From: Micromonospora noduli
Lineage (GTDB): Bacteria > Actinomycetota > Actinomycetes > Mycobacteriales > Micromonosporaceae
NCBI RefSeq assembly: GCF_003264365.1
Contig: NZ_PYAK01000024.1
Location: forward strand, 1-64,000
Length of the DNA stretch: 64,000 nt
Direction: 5' to 3'
The notes beneath the pieces are model-generated. The model was not told where the DNA came from and searched no databases. It worked only from the letters and a program-made list of their open reading frames with translations. Position numbers and translations under genes: made by a program. Numbering within the stretch: the stretch's first letter is position 1; each line of letters opens with the position of its first letter. This document shows positions 47,038 through 56,023 of this stretch, piece after piece.

Positions 47038-47112
47038 GGGCGATTGGCGCAGTGGGAGCGCGCTTCCTTGACACGGAAGAGGTCACTGGTTCAAACCCAG
47101 TATCGCCCACCA
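47038..47112 (+). tRNA. tRNA-Val (anticodon GAC), copy 2
   Basis: Identical to the tRNA-Val at 43151, including the encoded CCA (47110-47112). It follows tRNA-Gly directly, without the tRNA-Cys of the first cluster. Confidence 0.96.
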
Positions 47113-47130
47113 TCTACAAGCGGATCAGAT

Positions 47131-47160
47131 GACCCGTTACCGGATATCCGGTAACGGGTC
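47131..47160. terminator. Perfect 30-bp palindrome, bidirectional terminator
   Basis: The two 15-base halves (47131-47145, 47146-47160) are exact reverse complements containing CCGTTACCGG. It follows the second tRNA cluster and also lies 37 bases beyond the end of the exporter operon on the other strand. Confidence 0.82.
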
Positions 47161-47196
47161 TCGCCGTTTCCGCTTCCCGCACGGGGAGACCATCGG

Positions 47197-49956
47197 TCAC
47201 TCGCCGGCGCGGAGCACCTCGCTCAGCCGGTCGCGTCGCCGCAGCGCCGACTCGACAGGTACGACAGCGGCGGCCGTCGCCAGCAGCGCCACGCTCACCA
47301 GGCCCAGCAGCCACCACGGCAGGACCGCCGCCGGGTCGGCGGCCTGGCCGGTGAGCAGCCGCAGGTCGAGCGGGCCGAGCGTCAGACGTGCGAGCAGGGC
47401 CCCGAGTAGCGGGCCGTACACCGCGGTGACCACTACCGGCGGCAGCAGCTCTCCGGCGGCGACCCAGCGGGCGTCGCGTGGCCGCAGGCCGAGGGTCCGC
47501 AGCCGGGTCAGGGTCTGCCACCGCTGCGACGCACCGGCGGCCGCGGCGAGCGCGAGGCCGAGCAACCCCAGCGCCAGCAGCACCCCGGCGGCCGTCCACG
47601 CCAGCCGTACCAGCCCTGCCGTGAGCGGCGCCACCCGCTGCGCCCGCAGGACGTCCGCACGCAGCACGACGTCGGAGGCGACTCCGGTGTTCGACACGGC
47701 TCGCTCCGCGCCGGGGCCGGTCACCCAGACGGTGTTCGGAACGGCGGGCAGCCCGGCGTCGGCGAGGGCCGCGGCGTCCACGATGACGACGTTGTTGACG
47801 CCGCCGACGGAGGGAGCGGTACCGACGGCGGCGAGTCGGATCGCCGGGGCGTCTTCCCGAGGTAGCTGCAGTCGCGTGCCGGTGCGCAGATCGCCGTCAC
47901 TCGAGCGGACCAGCGCTGGGACCTCCCCGGGGCCAGGACCCGGTGCCGTGAGCCGGGCCAGCGCCGGCGCGTCGGGCAGCGGAGTGGTGGCCAGCAGGCG
48001 CCGGAACGCTGCGGTGTCCACGATGACCAGGCGTGGGGTGAGCAGCGTCGACTCGGTGAAGACGCGTGCGGAGTCGGTCACCTGCGCGACGACAACCTGC
48101 TCCACCCCTGGTGCGGCGGCGATGCGCTCGGCGAGTGCGGGCGTGGCGGCCTCGGCGTCGGCGCCGACGTCGAGGCGGGCGTCGGCACCGACGGTGCTCC
48201 ACGCGCCGTCGGTCACACCCCGGGTGGCGGTGGCGCCGAGGATGAGCGCGAACGACGCGAGCGCCGTGGTGCTGACCAGAACCAGCAGCGGCAGCGCACG
48301 CCCGGCCGTTGTGGCCGCCTGGGCGGCACTGAACACGGCCAGCGGGCGGCGTGAGCGCAGGGCCTGTCGGAGCGCGAACCGCGCCCCGAGGGGCAGGAGC
48401 CGGAGCAGGACGAGCGCGCCGACGAGCGCGCCCAGAGCGAGGGCGCTGACCGGCAGGATGAGGTCGCCGGTCAGCTCACCGGTGGCGCTGTCGGAGGCGA
48501 CGGGCAGGAGCCCGCGCTGGTGCAGTGTGACGAAGGCGGCGACCGCGGCGATCAGGACGGCGGCCTCCACTGCGGCGCGGCGCAACTGGCCGGTGGCCCG
48601 GATCCAGCGCCGAGCGGCCGGGTTGGCGGGTTGGCGCCGGTCCCGGCTGGCGCGGGCGGCGGCGAGGGTGCCGAACGCCGGCCCGGCGAGAGCGCCGGCC
48701 AGGACCACGGGAACGGCCCAGGTCCAGGAGACGCCCGGAGCGGCGGCGCGCGCGAGCGCGAGCCCGACGGCGGCGGCCGACAGGGACACCACTGTGGACT
48801 CGATGATCAGTTCCGCACCGAGGTCGGGTAGCGCCGCCCCACGCTGCCGGGCGGCGCTCAGCACCGGGGTACGGCGGCGGACCAGCAGGTCGGCGGCGAG
48901 CAGCAGGACCAGCACCGTGGCGGTCAGTACCCCGGCGAGCAGGACGGCGGCCTGTGTGGAAGCGGCGTTGTTCCGTGCACGGGCGTCGCGCAACGCGATG
49001 TCGAGCTGCGATTCCCACTTCAGGGATTGCTCGCGGTCGCCTGACGAGCCGGAGGTCGCCTTGAGCTTGACCACCTGGCTGGCGAGCGCCGCGGTGCCGT
49101 CCCAGGTGAGCGCGTCGGGAACGGGTGCGAAGTGGACAGCGCGCCGTAGTTGATCCTCGTCGACGGCGAGCCGGGCGTCCGGTAACGACTCGCGCGACAG
49201 CAGGCCGGCGAACCGGGTGGTCCCCACGCCGTCGGCGCCGGGCACGGGGCGCAGGAGCGCCGGGGCGAGCCGCCAGGCTGGGTCGGCGCTGTCCGTGGGT
49301 CGGTAGATCCCGCTGACCCGGACGTCCTTGTCGCGCCCCTGGCCGTCCCGGACCGGGATTCGATCGCCGGGGCCGAGGTCGAGTGCGGCGGCGTCCACCT
49401 CGGAGAGGCCGACCTGCACCGGCCAGGGCGGCCCGTCGTAGGGGGTCTCGACGTACTCGTCGGAGACGGCGGGGCCGGGCGGGCTTCCGGCGACCCAGGT
49501 CACGTCCGGGCCGCCGAGGTCACCGGCCAGGTAGGTGAACTGGAAGGTACGCGGCACGCTGCCGTCGGTGATGGTGAGGATCGGGCCATTGACAGCGGCG
49601 AGGGGCGGGAGTAGCGCGGCGTCCAGATCGGGCCCGAGCGCCGATGTCGCCCGGGCCCGGAAGTTGTCGAGGTCCTCGGCGAGGCTGGGCATCCGGACTC
49701 TCCCGCCGGTCGGCCCGTCGTCGCGTTCCCAGTTGGCGCGTACGAGGACGTTCGAGTCGTTGCCGGCTCGGCGGACCGTGTCCTGGACGGCCTTGTCGGC
49801 GGCGGCGCGGAGCAGCACCGGCGCGGCCCCGGCGAGCAGCGCGACGGCCGCGATGACGGTCGCGGTGAGCAGCAGCGGCCCGGCGTCGGCACGGCCACGG
49901 CCGCGGACGCTGGGCCAGTGCAGCGCCGGCCACCGGCGGGTCAGCCACCGGTTCAC
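47197..49956 (-). CDS. Large FtsX-type ABC permease
   Basis: A 919-residue membrane protein of the MacB/FtsX permease superfamily. An N-terminal helix (about 28-50) is followed by a large outer domain (50-330). Three or four helices, a second outer segment and three C-terminal helices follow (SVALLATAAAVVPVESALRRRDRLSEVLRAGE, the typical end). GTG 49956 overlaps the stop of the preceding permease gene (GTGA). It is last of four coupled genes with two ATPases, so it probably forms part of a lipoprotein- or peptide-handling exporter. Confidence 0.87.
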   Translation of the reverse strand: MNRWLTRRWPALHWPSVRGRGRADAGPLLLTATVIAAVALLAGAAPVLLRAAADKAVQDTVRRAGNDSNVLVRANWERDDGPTGGRVRMPSLAEDLDNFRARATSALGPDLDAALLPPLAAVNGPILTITDGSVPRTFQFTYLAGDLGGPDVTWVAGSPPGPAVSDEYVETPYDGPPWPVQVGLSEVDAAALDLGPGDRIPVRDGQGRDKDVRVSGIYRPTDSADPAWRLAPALLRPVPGADGVGTTRFAGLLSRESLPDARLAVDEDQLRRAVHFAPVPDALTWDGTAALASQVVKLKATSGSSGDREQSLKWESQLDIALRDARARNNAASTQAAVLLAGVLTATVLVLLLAADLLVRRRTPVLSAARQRGAALPDLGAELIIESTVVSLSAAAVGLALARAAAPGVSWTWAVPVVLAGALAGPAFGTLAAARASRDRRQPANPAARRWIRATGQLRRAAVEAAVLIAAVAAFVTLHQRGLLPVASDSATGELTGDLILPVSALALGALVGALVLLRLLPLGARFALRQALRSRRPLAVFSAAQAATTAGRALPLLVLVSTTALASFALILGATATRGVTDGAWSTVGADARLDVGADAEAATPALAERIAAAPGVEQVVVAQVTDSARVFTESTLLTPRLVIVDTAAFRRLLATTPLPDAPALARLTAPGPGPGEVPALVRSSDGDLRTGTRLQLPREDAPAIRLAAVGTAPSVGGVNNVVIVDAAALADAGLPAVPNTVWVTGPGAERAVSNTGVASDVVLRADVLRAQRVAPLTAGLVRLAWTAAGVLLALGLLGLALAAAAGASQRWQTLTRLRTLGLRPRDARWVAAGELLPPVVVTAVYGPLLGALLARLTLGPLDLRLLTGQAADPAAVLPWWLLGLVSVALLATAAAVVPVESALRRRDRLSEVLRAGE

Positions 49957-52900
49957 GGGGCCACCCGCAGGTGTGCGGCGTCGGCCCGGCGGACCTGGAC
50001 GGTGACCACTACGGCGACCGCCAGCATGCATCCGGCCAGCAGTACGGCGAGAAGTGCGGCCTCGGCCGGCCACGGCCAGTGTGCCTCGGTGGCCGGGGCG
50101 GGCGCGGCACCGGTTTCGGAGCGCACGAGCAGGGGAGCGGCGACGCGGGTGACGAGCGCGCCGACGACGGCGCCCGCCGCGAGCAGGGGCAGAAGAACGG
50201 CGGCGTGCTGGCCGAGCAGCACGGCCCGGATGCCGCGCCGGGACATCCCCAGGCCGCGCAGCCGCGTCACCTCGACGGCGCGGACCTGGAGGTCACAAGT
50301 GACGTGCAGGACGACGCCGGCGAGCAGCAGCAGGGCCGCGGCCGGGACGATGAGGCGCAGCGCGGCCGGCAGCCCGGCGCGCAGCGGGCCGCTGGTGAGG
50401 CGGGCGGTCTCCGCCTCGCGGGTCGCGACGGTGCCCAGGTGCAGGGCGGTGGCCCGCTCGCCGGCGCCGGGGCCGGCTGGGTGGCCGACCCACCAGGCGT
50501 CGACCGGGAATGTCAGGTCGCCGGTGACGGCACGTGCGCGGGACAGCGTGTCCAGGTCGGCCAGGACGGCGACGGCGCCGGGGGCGGACGGTACGGCCGG
50601 CACGACCTCGGTGACGACGACCGGGACGGGCGTGATGCCGACAGTGACGCTGAGCCGGCTGCCGCTCTCGGCGCCGACCTCGCCGGCGAAGCGGGCGGAG
50701 ACGGCCACGGGCACCGGGCCGGGGTCCGGGAAGGCGGTGGCGACGAGGGTCCGGGCGGCGTCCTCGGCGCCGCCGAGGTCGACGGTCGCGGCCATCCGCA
50801 GCGTGGTTCCCGTCGGGGTGGCGGACACCGTGACGGTCGGGTCGCTCAACCTGCTCGGGACGGGCGGCGCGGACGTGGCGGTCCAATTCGATCCGTCAGT
50901 GGGTGTTTCCGCCGACCCGGCGGGCGGCACGGTGAGTGTCACGGCTACGGCGACGCGTCCGCCGACGGAGTCGGCGGTGACCGGCAGGGCGACCGCGACG
51001 AGGCGCAGCCCGTCAGCCGTCGCGCAGGCGGGCAGCCGAAACTGCTGGCCGTCGAGCGGTACGGCGGGACCGGTGCAGGACGTGCGGAGGCCGGTCGCAT
51101 CCTGCAGCATCAGCCGGGGCGTCACGGCGAGCAGGGTGTCGCCGGCGGTGGTCCCGGTCAGGACGAGCGGGGCGCCAGCCGGAACGGCGAGGCCGGTGAC
51201 CCGGGTGCGTGGCGCCAGCGTGGCACCAACGTCCGCCCATCCGCTGTCGTTGTCCAGCCGCCCGCGCAGCAGCGCGTCCGCGCGGGTGGTGTCGACGGCG
51301 ACCAGGCGCGGCGCGTCGCCGGCGCCGCCGAGCCATTGACCGACGGCGGTGCCACGGTTGAGGGCCGGACTCACGGCCCCCGCGGTGGCCGCGCTGACGA
51401 TGGCACCGTCGCCGGCCACCGGCGCGGTGCTGAGGGTGAGTGCCAGGTCGGTGCCGACGGAGAGCGCGGCCTGGTCGCGCTGCGACTGGTGCCACGTGTC
51501 GTCGAAGGCGAGGCCGAAGGTTCCGGCCGCGCAGGCCAGCCCGACGAGCAGCCCGGCGGCGACCGCCTGTGGCCGGCGGGCGGCCTCGGAGACCGCCAGC
51601 GGAAGCGCCAGCCCGTGGGCGCGGTACGCCAGCCGGTCGGCGCCGCGAAGGGCGGGCAGTACCACCCGGAGAGCCAGGGCGGCGCCTGCGGTGAGCAGTA
51701 GCGCCGGCGCGAGCACCCGGACCGCGTCGGCGCGTGGGCTGGCGGCGGTGGGCTGGGCGTACAGCTGCCACCATCCGGCGGCGGCGAACACCGCGAGCAT
51801 CAGGTCGCCGCCGGATCGGGCCAGCAGCTCGCGGCGGGTGCGCTGGTCGCCGGCTGCCGGGACGGGCCGGATCGCCAGGACGATGAGGACAGCGGCGAGC
51901 ACCAGCGCGCCGCCGACGACCGCGAGGACCTGGGCAGCGGCGATGGCCGGCCGGACGGTCAGGCCGGCGCCGTCCAGCGGTGGCAGGTGGGTCAGGCCGG
52001 CGTGCAGGGCAGACGAGGCCGGTATCGCGAGCGCGGCGGCGACGGCGGCGACGAGCCCGGCCTCGAGTGTCGCGGTGGCGGCGAGTTGGCCACGGCTGGT
52101 GCCCAGGGCGGACCGCACGGCGGTCTCGTCGGCGCGGATGCCAGTGGTCAGCCGGCCGGCGAGGACGAGTGCCGTCGCGGCCAGGACACCGCCGAGGACG
52201 GCGACGGCGAGCACGACGGCGGCGGTGACGTGCCGTTGGTCGTCGGCGGCCCGCAGGGTCAGCGGCAGTTCGGAGGCGACACGTGCGAGCCGGACGCGGT
52301 CACCGAGGGTGCCCGCCAGCCGGCCGTCGGCGCCGTCGACGGCTGCGGCCACGGTCTCCAGGTCGTGGCGTTTGCTCTGGGACAGGTCAGGATGGGCGGT
52401 GACCTCCAGCCGGTCGACTGTGGCACCGGTGGTGACCAGGTCGGCGAGGTCGACGAGGAACGGGCCGTAGGCGTTGACCGGCTGCTGGAAGCGGCCGTCC
52501 CGGTAGCCGGTGGCGGAGCCGGCCGCGGCCAGCGGGTCGCGGTCCCAGCCACGCCCCGGCAGCGGGCGTACCACACCGACGACGACCACGTCGATGGCCG
52601 GGACGGGCGCGTGGGCCAGCTCGGCGCCGAGGCGTACGCGGTGACCGGGGGTGAGGCCGAGCAGTTGTGCGGTGGACTCCAGCAACACCGCGTCGCCAGG
52701 GTGCTGTGGCCAGCGCCCGGTGATCAGCTCGCTTCGGGTCGGCAGGTCGTCCAGCCCCGACAGGTACGCCTGAGCTCCGACGGTGGTGCCCTCGGCGAGT
52801 GCGGGCGGCAGCGCCCGCAGCACCGTCGACGCCCGCGCGGTTGTCGTCACCGGGAACGGTGCGAGCGTGGAGGCCACCACGGTGCGGGTGTCGGCGGCGA

Positions 52901-53117
52901 CGGACGGCGTGTCCGGGCCCTCGACGGTACCGGTGTAGACGGTCACGTCGACGGCGGCGGGGGCGGCGCGGGCCATGGCGACCTCCAGCGCCCGCTCGGC
53001 GGTGCGGGTGGTCAGCAGGGTGCAGGTACCCAGCACTGACGCGCCGATCGTGACGACCCCGAGCAGGGCTGCCAGCAACGGCCACTGCGCGCGGGCGCGC
53101 CGGCTGACCAGCCTCAT
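49953..53117 (-). CDS. Second large FtsX-type ABC permease
   Basis: A 1054-residue permease of the same superfamily. A first helix (about 12-35, LLAALLGVVTIGASVLGTCTLL) is followed by an outer domain, a block of four helices near 300-440, further helices around 465-535, a long outer domain (540-900) and three C-terminal helices ending VVTVQVRRADAAHLRVAP. It starts 7 bases after the ATPase stop. Its low similarity to the other permease suggests a heterodimer. Confidence 0.87.
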   Translation of the reverse strand: MRLVSRRARAQWPLLAALLGVVTIGASVLGTCTLLTTRTAERALEVAMARAAPAAVDVTVYTGTVEGPDTPSVAADTRTVVASTLAPFPVTTTARASTVLRALPPALAEGTTVGAQAYLSGLDDLPTRSELITGRWPQHPGDAVLLESTAQLLGLTPGHRVRLGAELAHAPVPAIDVVVVGVVRPLPGRGWDRDPLAAAGSATGYRDGRFQQPVNAYGPFLVDLADLVTTGATVDRLEVTAHPDLSQSKRHDLETVAAAVDGADGRLAGTLGDRVRLARVASELPLTLRAADDQRHVTAAVVLAVAVLGGVLAATALVLAGRLTTGIRADETAVRSALGTSRGQLAATATLEAGLVAAVAAALAIPASSALHAGLTHLPPLDGAGLTVRPAIAAAQVLAVVGGALVLAAVLIVLAIRPVPAAGDQRTRRELLARSGGDLMLAVFAAAGWWQLYAQPTAASPRADAVRVLAPALLLTAGAALALRVVLPALRGADRLAYRAHGLALPLAVSEAARRPQAVAAGLLVGLACAAGTFGLAFDDTWHQSQRDQAALSVGTDLALTLSTAPVAGDGAIVSAATAGAVSPALNRGTAVGQWLGGAGDAPRLVAVDTTRADALLRGRLDNDSGWADVGATLAPRTRVTGLAVPAGAPLVLTGTTAGDTLLAVTPRLMLQDATGLRTSCTGPAVPLDGQQFRLPACATADGLRLVAVALPVTADSVGGRVAVAVTLTVPPAGSAETPTDGSNWTATSAPPVPSRLSDPTVTVSATPTGTTLRMAATVDLGGAEDAARTLVATAFPDPGPVPVAVSARFAGEVGAESGSRLSVTVGITPVPVVVTEVVPAVPSAPGAVAVLADLDTLSRARAVTGDLTFPVDAWWVGHPAGPGAGERATALHLGTVATREAETARLTSGPLRAGLPAALRLIVPAAALLLLAGVVLHVTCDLQVRAVEVTRLRGLGMSRRGIRAVLLGQHAAVLLPLLAAGAVVGALVTRVAAPLLVRSETGAAPAPATEAHWPWPAEAALLAVLLAGCMLAVAVVVTVQVRRADAAHLRVAP

Positions 53118-53124
53118 CGTCGCG

Positions 53125-53847
53125 TCACCCGGCGTCCGGCACGGGAGCGTACGGCTGCCCGACCGCCTGTTCGTCGAGCTGTCCGTCGTGGATGCGGATC
53201 ACCCGGTCGGCCAGGGCCATCATCACCGCGTCGTGCGTCGACACCAGTACGGTGACGCCTTCGGATTCCACTATCCCGCGCAGCAGGGCCATCACCGACA
53301 GGCCGGTCTCGGCGTCCAGTTGCCCGGTGGGCTCGTCGGCGAGCAGAAGCTGGGGCGAGGCGGCCAGCGCGCGGGCGATCGCCACCCGCTGCTGCTGGCC
53401 GCCGGACAGCTCGGCCGGCCGTTGCCGGGCGTGGTCGGCCAGGCCGATCAGCTCCAGCAGCAACTCGACCCGCCGCTCGCGCTCGGCTGGGGCGACGCGG
53501 GCCATCCGCAGAGGTGCCGCGACGTTCTCCGCGGCCGACAGCACCGGGATCAACCCGAAGCTCTGGAAGACGTACGACACCTTCTCGCGCCGCAGCCGGG
53601 ACAGGCCATCCTCGTCGAGCGCGGTGACGTCGGTGCCGTCGACGTGCACGGTGCCGGCGTCCGGGCGGTCCAGGCCGCCGATGACGTTGAGCAGGGTGGT
53701 CTTGCCCGAGCCGGACCGGCCGACGAGCGCCACCATCGAACCGGCGGCCACGTCGAACGACACGCCGTTCAGGGCGTGTACGACGGTCGGCCCGGTGCGG
53801 AAGCGCCGGTGTACGCCGCGCACGCTCAGCAGCGGCTGACTGCTCAC
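53125..53847 (-). CDS. ABC transporter ATPase, MacB/LolD-type
   Basis: A 240-residue ATPase. Walker A is GRSGSGKTT (43-51), the Q-loop is VFQSFGLIPVLSA, the signature is LSGGQQQRVAIARALA, Walker B is LLLADEPTGQLD, and the switch His lies in VSTHDAVMM. These are typical of the MacB/LolD group that partners FtsX-type permeases. GTG 53847 overlaps the stop of the upstream ATPase gene (GTGA). Confidence 0.93.
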   Translation of the reverse strand: MSSQPLLSVRGVHRRFRTGPTVVHALNGVSFDVAAGSMVALVGRSGSGKTTLLNVIGGLDRPDAGTVHVDGTDVTALDEDGLSRLRREKVSYVFQSFGLIPVLSAAENVAAPLRMARVAPAERERRVELLLELIGLADHARQRPAELSGGQQQRVAIARALAASPQLLLADEPTGQLDAETGLSVMALLRGIVESEGVTVLVSTHDAVMMALADRVIRIHDGQLDEQAVGQPYAPVPDAG

Positions 53848-54776
53848 TCGCCGCTTCCCGAGTCGGGGCGGATCGTGATGTGGTCGGGTTCCAGGGCCAG
53901 CCGGACCCGTCGGGTCAGCGCCAGCGCCTGGCGGAACTCGCGGGGCACCTGGACCCGCCCGGCCCGGTCCATCACGGCGTACTCCTCGGCGATCATGTGC
54001 GTGTCGCCTTCCGCGTCGGTGGTGGTGCGGCGCAGCACCTCGCTGCTGGTGCGCCCGTCCCGGATCGCGACGGTCCGTTCGACCTGGCCGCTGACCTCCG
54101 GATCGTGGGTCACCACGACGACTGTGACGCCGTAGCGCCGGTTGACGTCGCGCAGCACGCCGAAGACCTCCGCGGACGTGGCGGCGTCCAGCTCGCCGGT
54201 CGGCTCGTCGGCGAGCAGGACCCGCGGCTGGTTGGCCAGCGCCACAGCGATGGCGACCCGCATCTGCTGCCCTCCGGAGAGTTGCCCGGGTTGGCGATCG
54301 GCGCAGTCGGCGACACCGAGGCTGTCCAGCAGCTCGGCCGCGCGCTCCCGGCGCTCCTTCTTCGCGGTACGGGCCGCCGTCATCGGCAGGTCCACCATCT
54401 CCCGTGCGGTCAGGTAGGGGATCAGGTTGCTCGCCGTCTGCTGCCGTACGAACCCGACGGTGTGCCGCCGGTAGTCCACCCGGTCCGCGCGGGACATCGC
54501 CAGCAGGTTCCACCGGTCGACCCGGACCCGCCCGGCGGTGGGGGCGTCGATGCCGGCCAGGATGGAGAGCAGTGTCGACTTGCCCGATCCGGAGGCACCG
54601 ACGACGGCGACCAGCTCACCGCTCTCCACGGCCAGGTCCAGCCCCTGCAGTGCCTGTACCTCGATCGAACCGGTCTGGTAGATCCGCACCAGGTTTTCGC
54701 AGACTATGAGCGCGTCCCGGCCGAACTCGGGTGCCCGCGCCGATGGCTGCGGCAGGGACAGCGGTGTGCTGGACAC
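53844..54776 (-). CDS. ABC ATPase with C-terminal AbrB-like domain
   Basis: A 310-residue protein. Residues about 20-245 are a MacB/LolD-type ATPase (GASGSGKST, LSGGQQMRVAIAVALA, VLLADEPTGELDAAT, VVTHDPEVSG). The last 47 residues (264-310: EEYAVMDRAGRVQVPREFRQ then ALALTRRVRLALEPDHITIR) closely resemble the swapped-hairpin SpoVT/AbrB domain, which usually binds DNA. GTG 54776 follows GGAG by 5 bases. It is the first gene of the exporter operon, so the tail could sense or autoregulate, or may merely mediate dimerisation. Confidence 0.87.
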   Translation of the reverse strand: MSSTPLSLPQPSARAPEFGRDALIVCENLVRIYQTGSIEVQALQGLDLAVESGELVAVVGASGSGKSTLLSILAGIDAPTAGRVRVDRWNLLAMSRADRVDYRRHTVGFVRQQTASNLIPYLTAREMVDLPMTAARTAKKERRERAAELLDSLGVADCADRQPGQLSGGQQMRVAIAVALANQPRVLLADEPTGELDAATSAEVFGVLRDVNRRYGVTVVVVTHDPEVSGQVERTVAIRDGRTSSEVLRRTTTDAEGDTHMIAEEYAVMDRAGRVQVPREFRQALALTRRVRLALEPDHITIRPDSGSGE

Positions 54777-55015
54777 GCCTTCTCCGTCCGGGTTGTGCGC
54801 CTCGATTGCCCGTGCTGACGCAGATTGAAGCAGTTTCGCAATCGGCGGCTCCGTTGACCATGCCCTGGGCGGCTTTCCTGCATGGTGGACGAGGGGCCGA
54901 TGTGAACGACCCGACCGGTGTCTCCCGAGCACCGGACCCGGGTTCTGCCGCGGGCAGATCCGCTGCCGGTGAACAGGGGTGCCCTTCGCCGGCCGGGGCC
55001 GGCACTGTGAAGCGC

Positions 55016-56008
55016 ATGAGACTGCTGGTGCTGGGCGGTACGGGCTTCGTGGGCGGGGCCACTGTCACCGAGGCCGTGCGCCGCGGCTGGTCGGTGACGG
55101 TGTTCAACCGAGGGCTGCACGGCACGGTGCCGTCCGGCGTACACCGGTTGCGGGGTGACCGCACCGCGCCGGACGGCCTGGCCGCGCTGGCCGGCGGCGA
55201 GTGGGACGTCGCGGTGGACACCTGGGACGGTGCGCCCCGGGCCGCCGGCGACGCTGCCCGCGCCCTGGTCGACGCGGTCGGCCACTACGTGTACGTGTCC
55301 AGCGGCTCGGTCTACGCCGACCATGCGGCGGCGGGGTTGCATGAGGACTCCCCGGTGGTGGCCGCCGACCCGGGCTCCGTCGACGGCGACTACCCGCAGC
55401 TCAAGGCCGGTGCCGAGCGCGCCGTGCGGGAGGTGTTCGGTCAGCGTGCGCTGGTCGCGCGGGCCGGCCTGATCCTGGGCCCGGGCGAGGACATCGGTCG
55501 GCTGCCCTGGTGGCTACGGCGCGTCGAGCGGGGCGGGGACGTGCTCGCCCCCGCGCCGGCCGACCTGCCGGTGCAGTACGTCGACGTCCGCGACCTGGCG
55601 GGGTGGATGCTGGAGGCGGGCACCCGGCGGGTGCGCGGCACGTTCAACGCGGTCGGTCGTCCGGCGCAGACCACGATGGGCGAGCTGCTCGACGCGTGCG
55701 TGGCCGCCACCGGCGCCGACGCCCGGCTGCGGTGGACCGATCCGGCGTCGATCCTCGCCGCCGGGGTGCAGCCGTGGAGCGACCTGCCGATCTGGCTGCC
55801 GCGCGGGCATCCGTACCGGGGGTTGCTGGAGCAGGACGTGACCCGGGCGCTGGCTGCCGGGTTGACCTGCCGGCCGGTGGCCGAGACCGTCGGCGACACC
55901 TGGCGCTGGCTGCGCGAGGTCGGTGCGGTTCCGCCGCGTGCCGGGCGACCGCAGCGCAGCTCGATCGGGCTGGACCCGACCGTGGAGGCCGCCGTGCTCG
56001 CCGCTTGA
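55016..56008 (+). CDS. NAD-dependent epimerase/dehydratase family protein
   Basis: An extended short-chain dehydrogenase of 330 residues. The N-terminal NAD(P) site is LLVLGGTGFVGGATVTEAVR (3-22), the active-site strand is YVYVSSGSVYAD, and LKAGAERAVREVFG takes the place of the YxxxK helix (the Tyr is at DYPQLKAG). PVQYVDVRDLAGWML is typical of the reductase-like subgroup. Substrate unknown. ATG 55016 is the first start matching the fold; longer frames reach into the divergent promoter region. Confidence 0.9.
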   Translation: MRLLVLGGTGFVGGATVTEAVRRGWSVTVFNRGLHGTVPSGVHRLRGDRTAPDGLAALAGGEWDVAVDTWDGAPRAAGDAARALVDAVGHYVYVSSGSVYADHAAAGLHEDSPVVAADPGSVDGDYPQLKAGAERAVREVFGQRALVARAGLILGPGEDIGRLPWWLRRVERGGDVLAPAPADLPVQYVDVRDLAGWMLEAGTRRVRGTFNAVGRPAQTTMGELLDACVAATGADARLRWTDPASILAAGVQPWSDLPIWLPRGHPYRGLLEQDVTRALAAGLTCRPVAETVGDTWRWLREVGAVPPRAGRPQRSSIGLDPTVEAAVLAA

Positions 56009-56023
56009 CCGTGTCCCGGCGGG

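Noticed and set aside
42960-47112. Integrated element bounded by tRNA attachment sites
   Set aside because: The whole tRNAs are duplicated rather than just 3' ends, and there is no integrase, excisionase or phage gene between them.
46832-47113. Minus-strand frame encoding VGDTGFEPVTSSVSRKR and RDSNPRPSPWQGDALPAAL
   Set aside because: It is antisense to the tRNA-Gly and tRNA-Val genes. These phrases are well-known artefacts of translating tRNA complements. The same applies to frames at 42904-43146 and 43119-43535.
47129-49153. 674-residue plus-strand open frame rich in Ser, Arg and Ala
   Set aside because: A shadow of the FtsX-type permease gene; Ser/Arg/Ala-rich composition is typical of the complementary frame.
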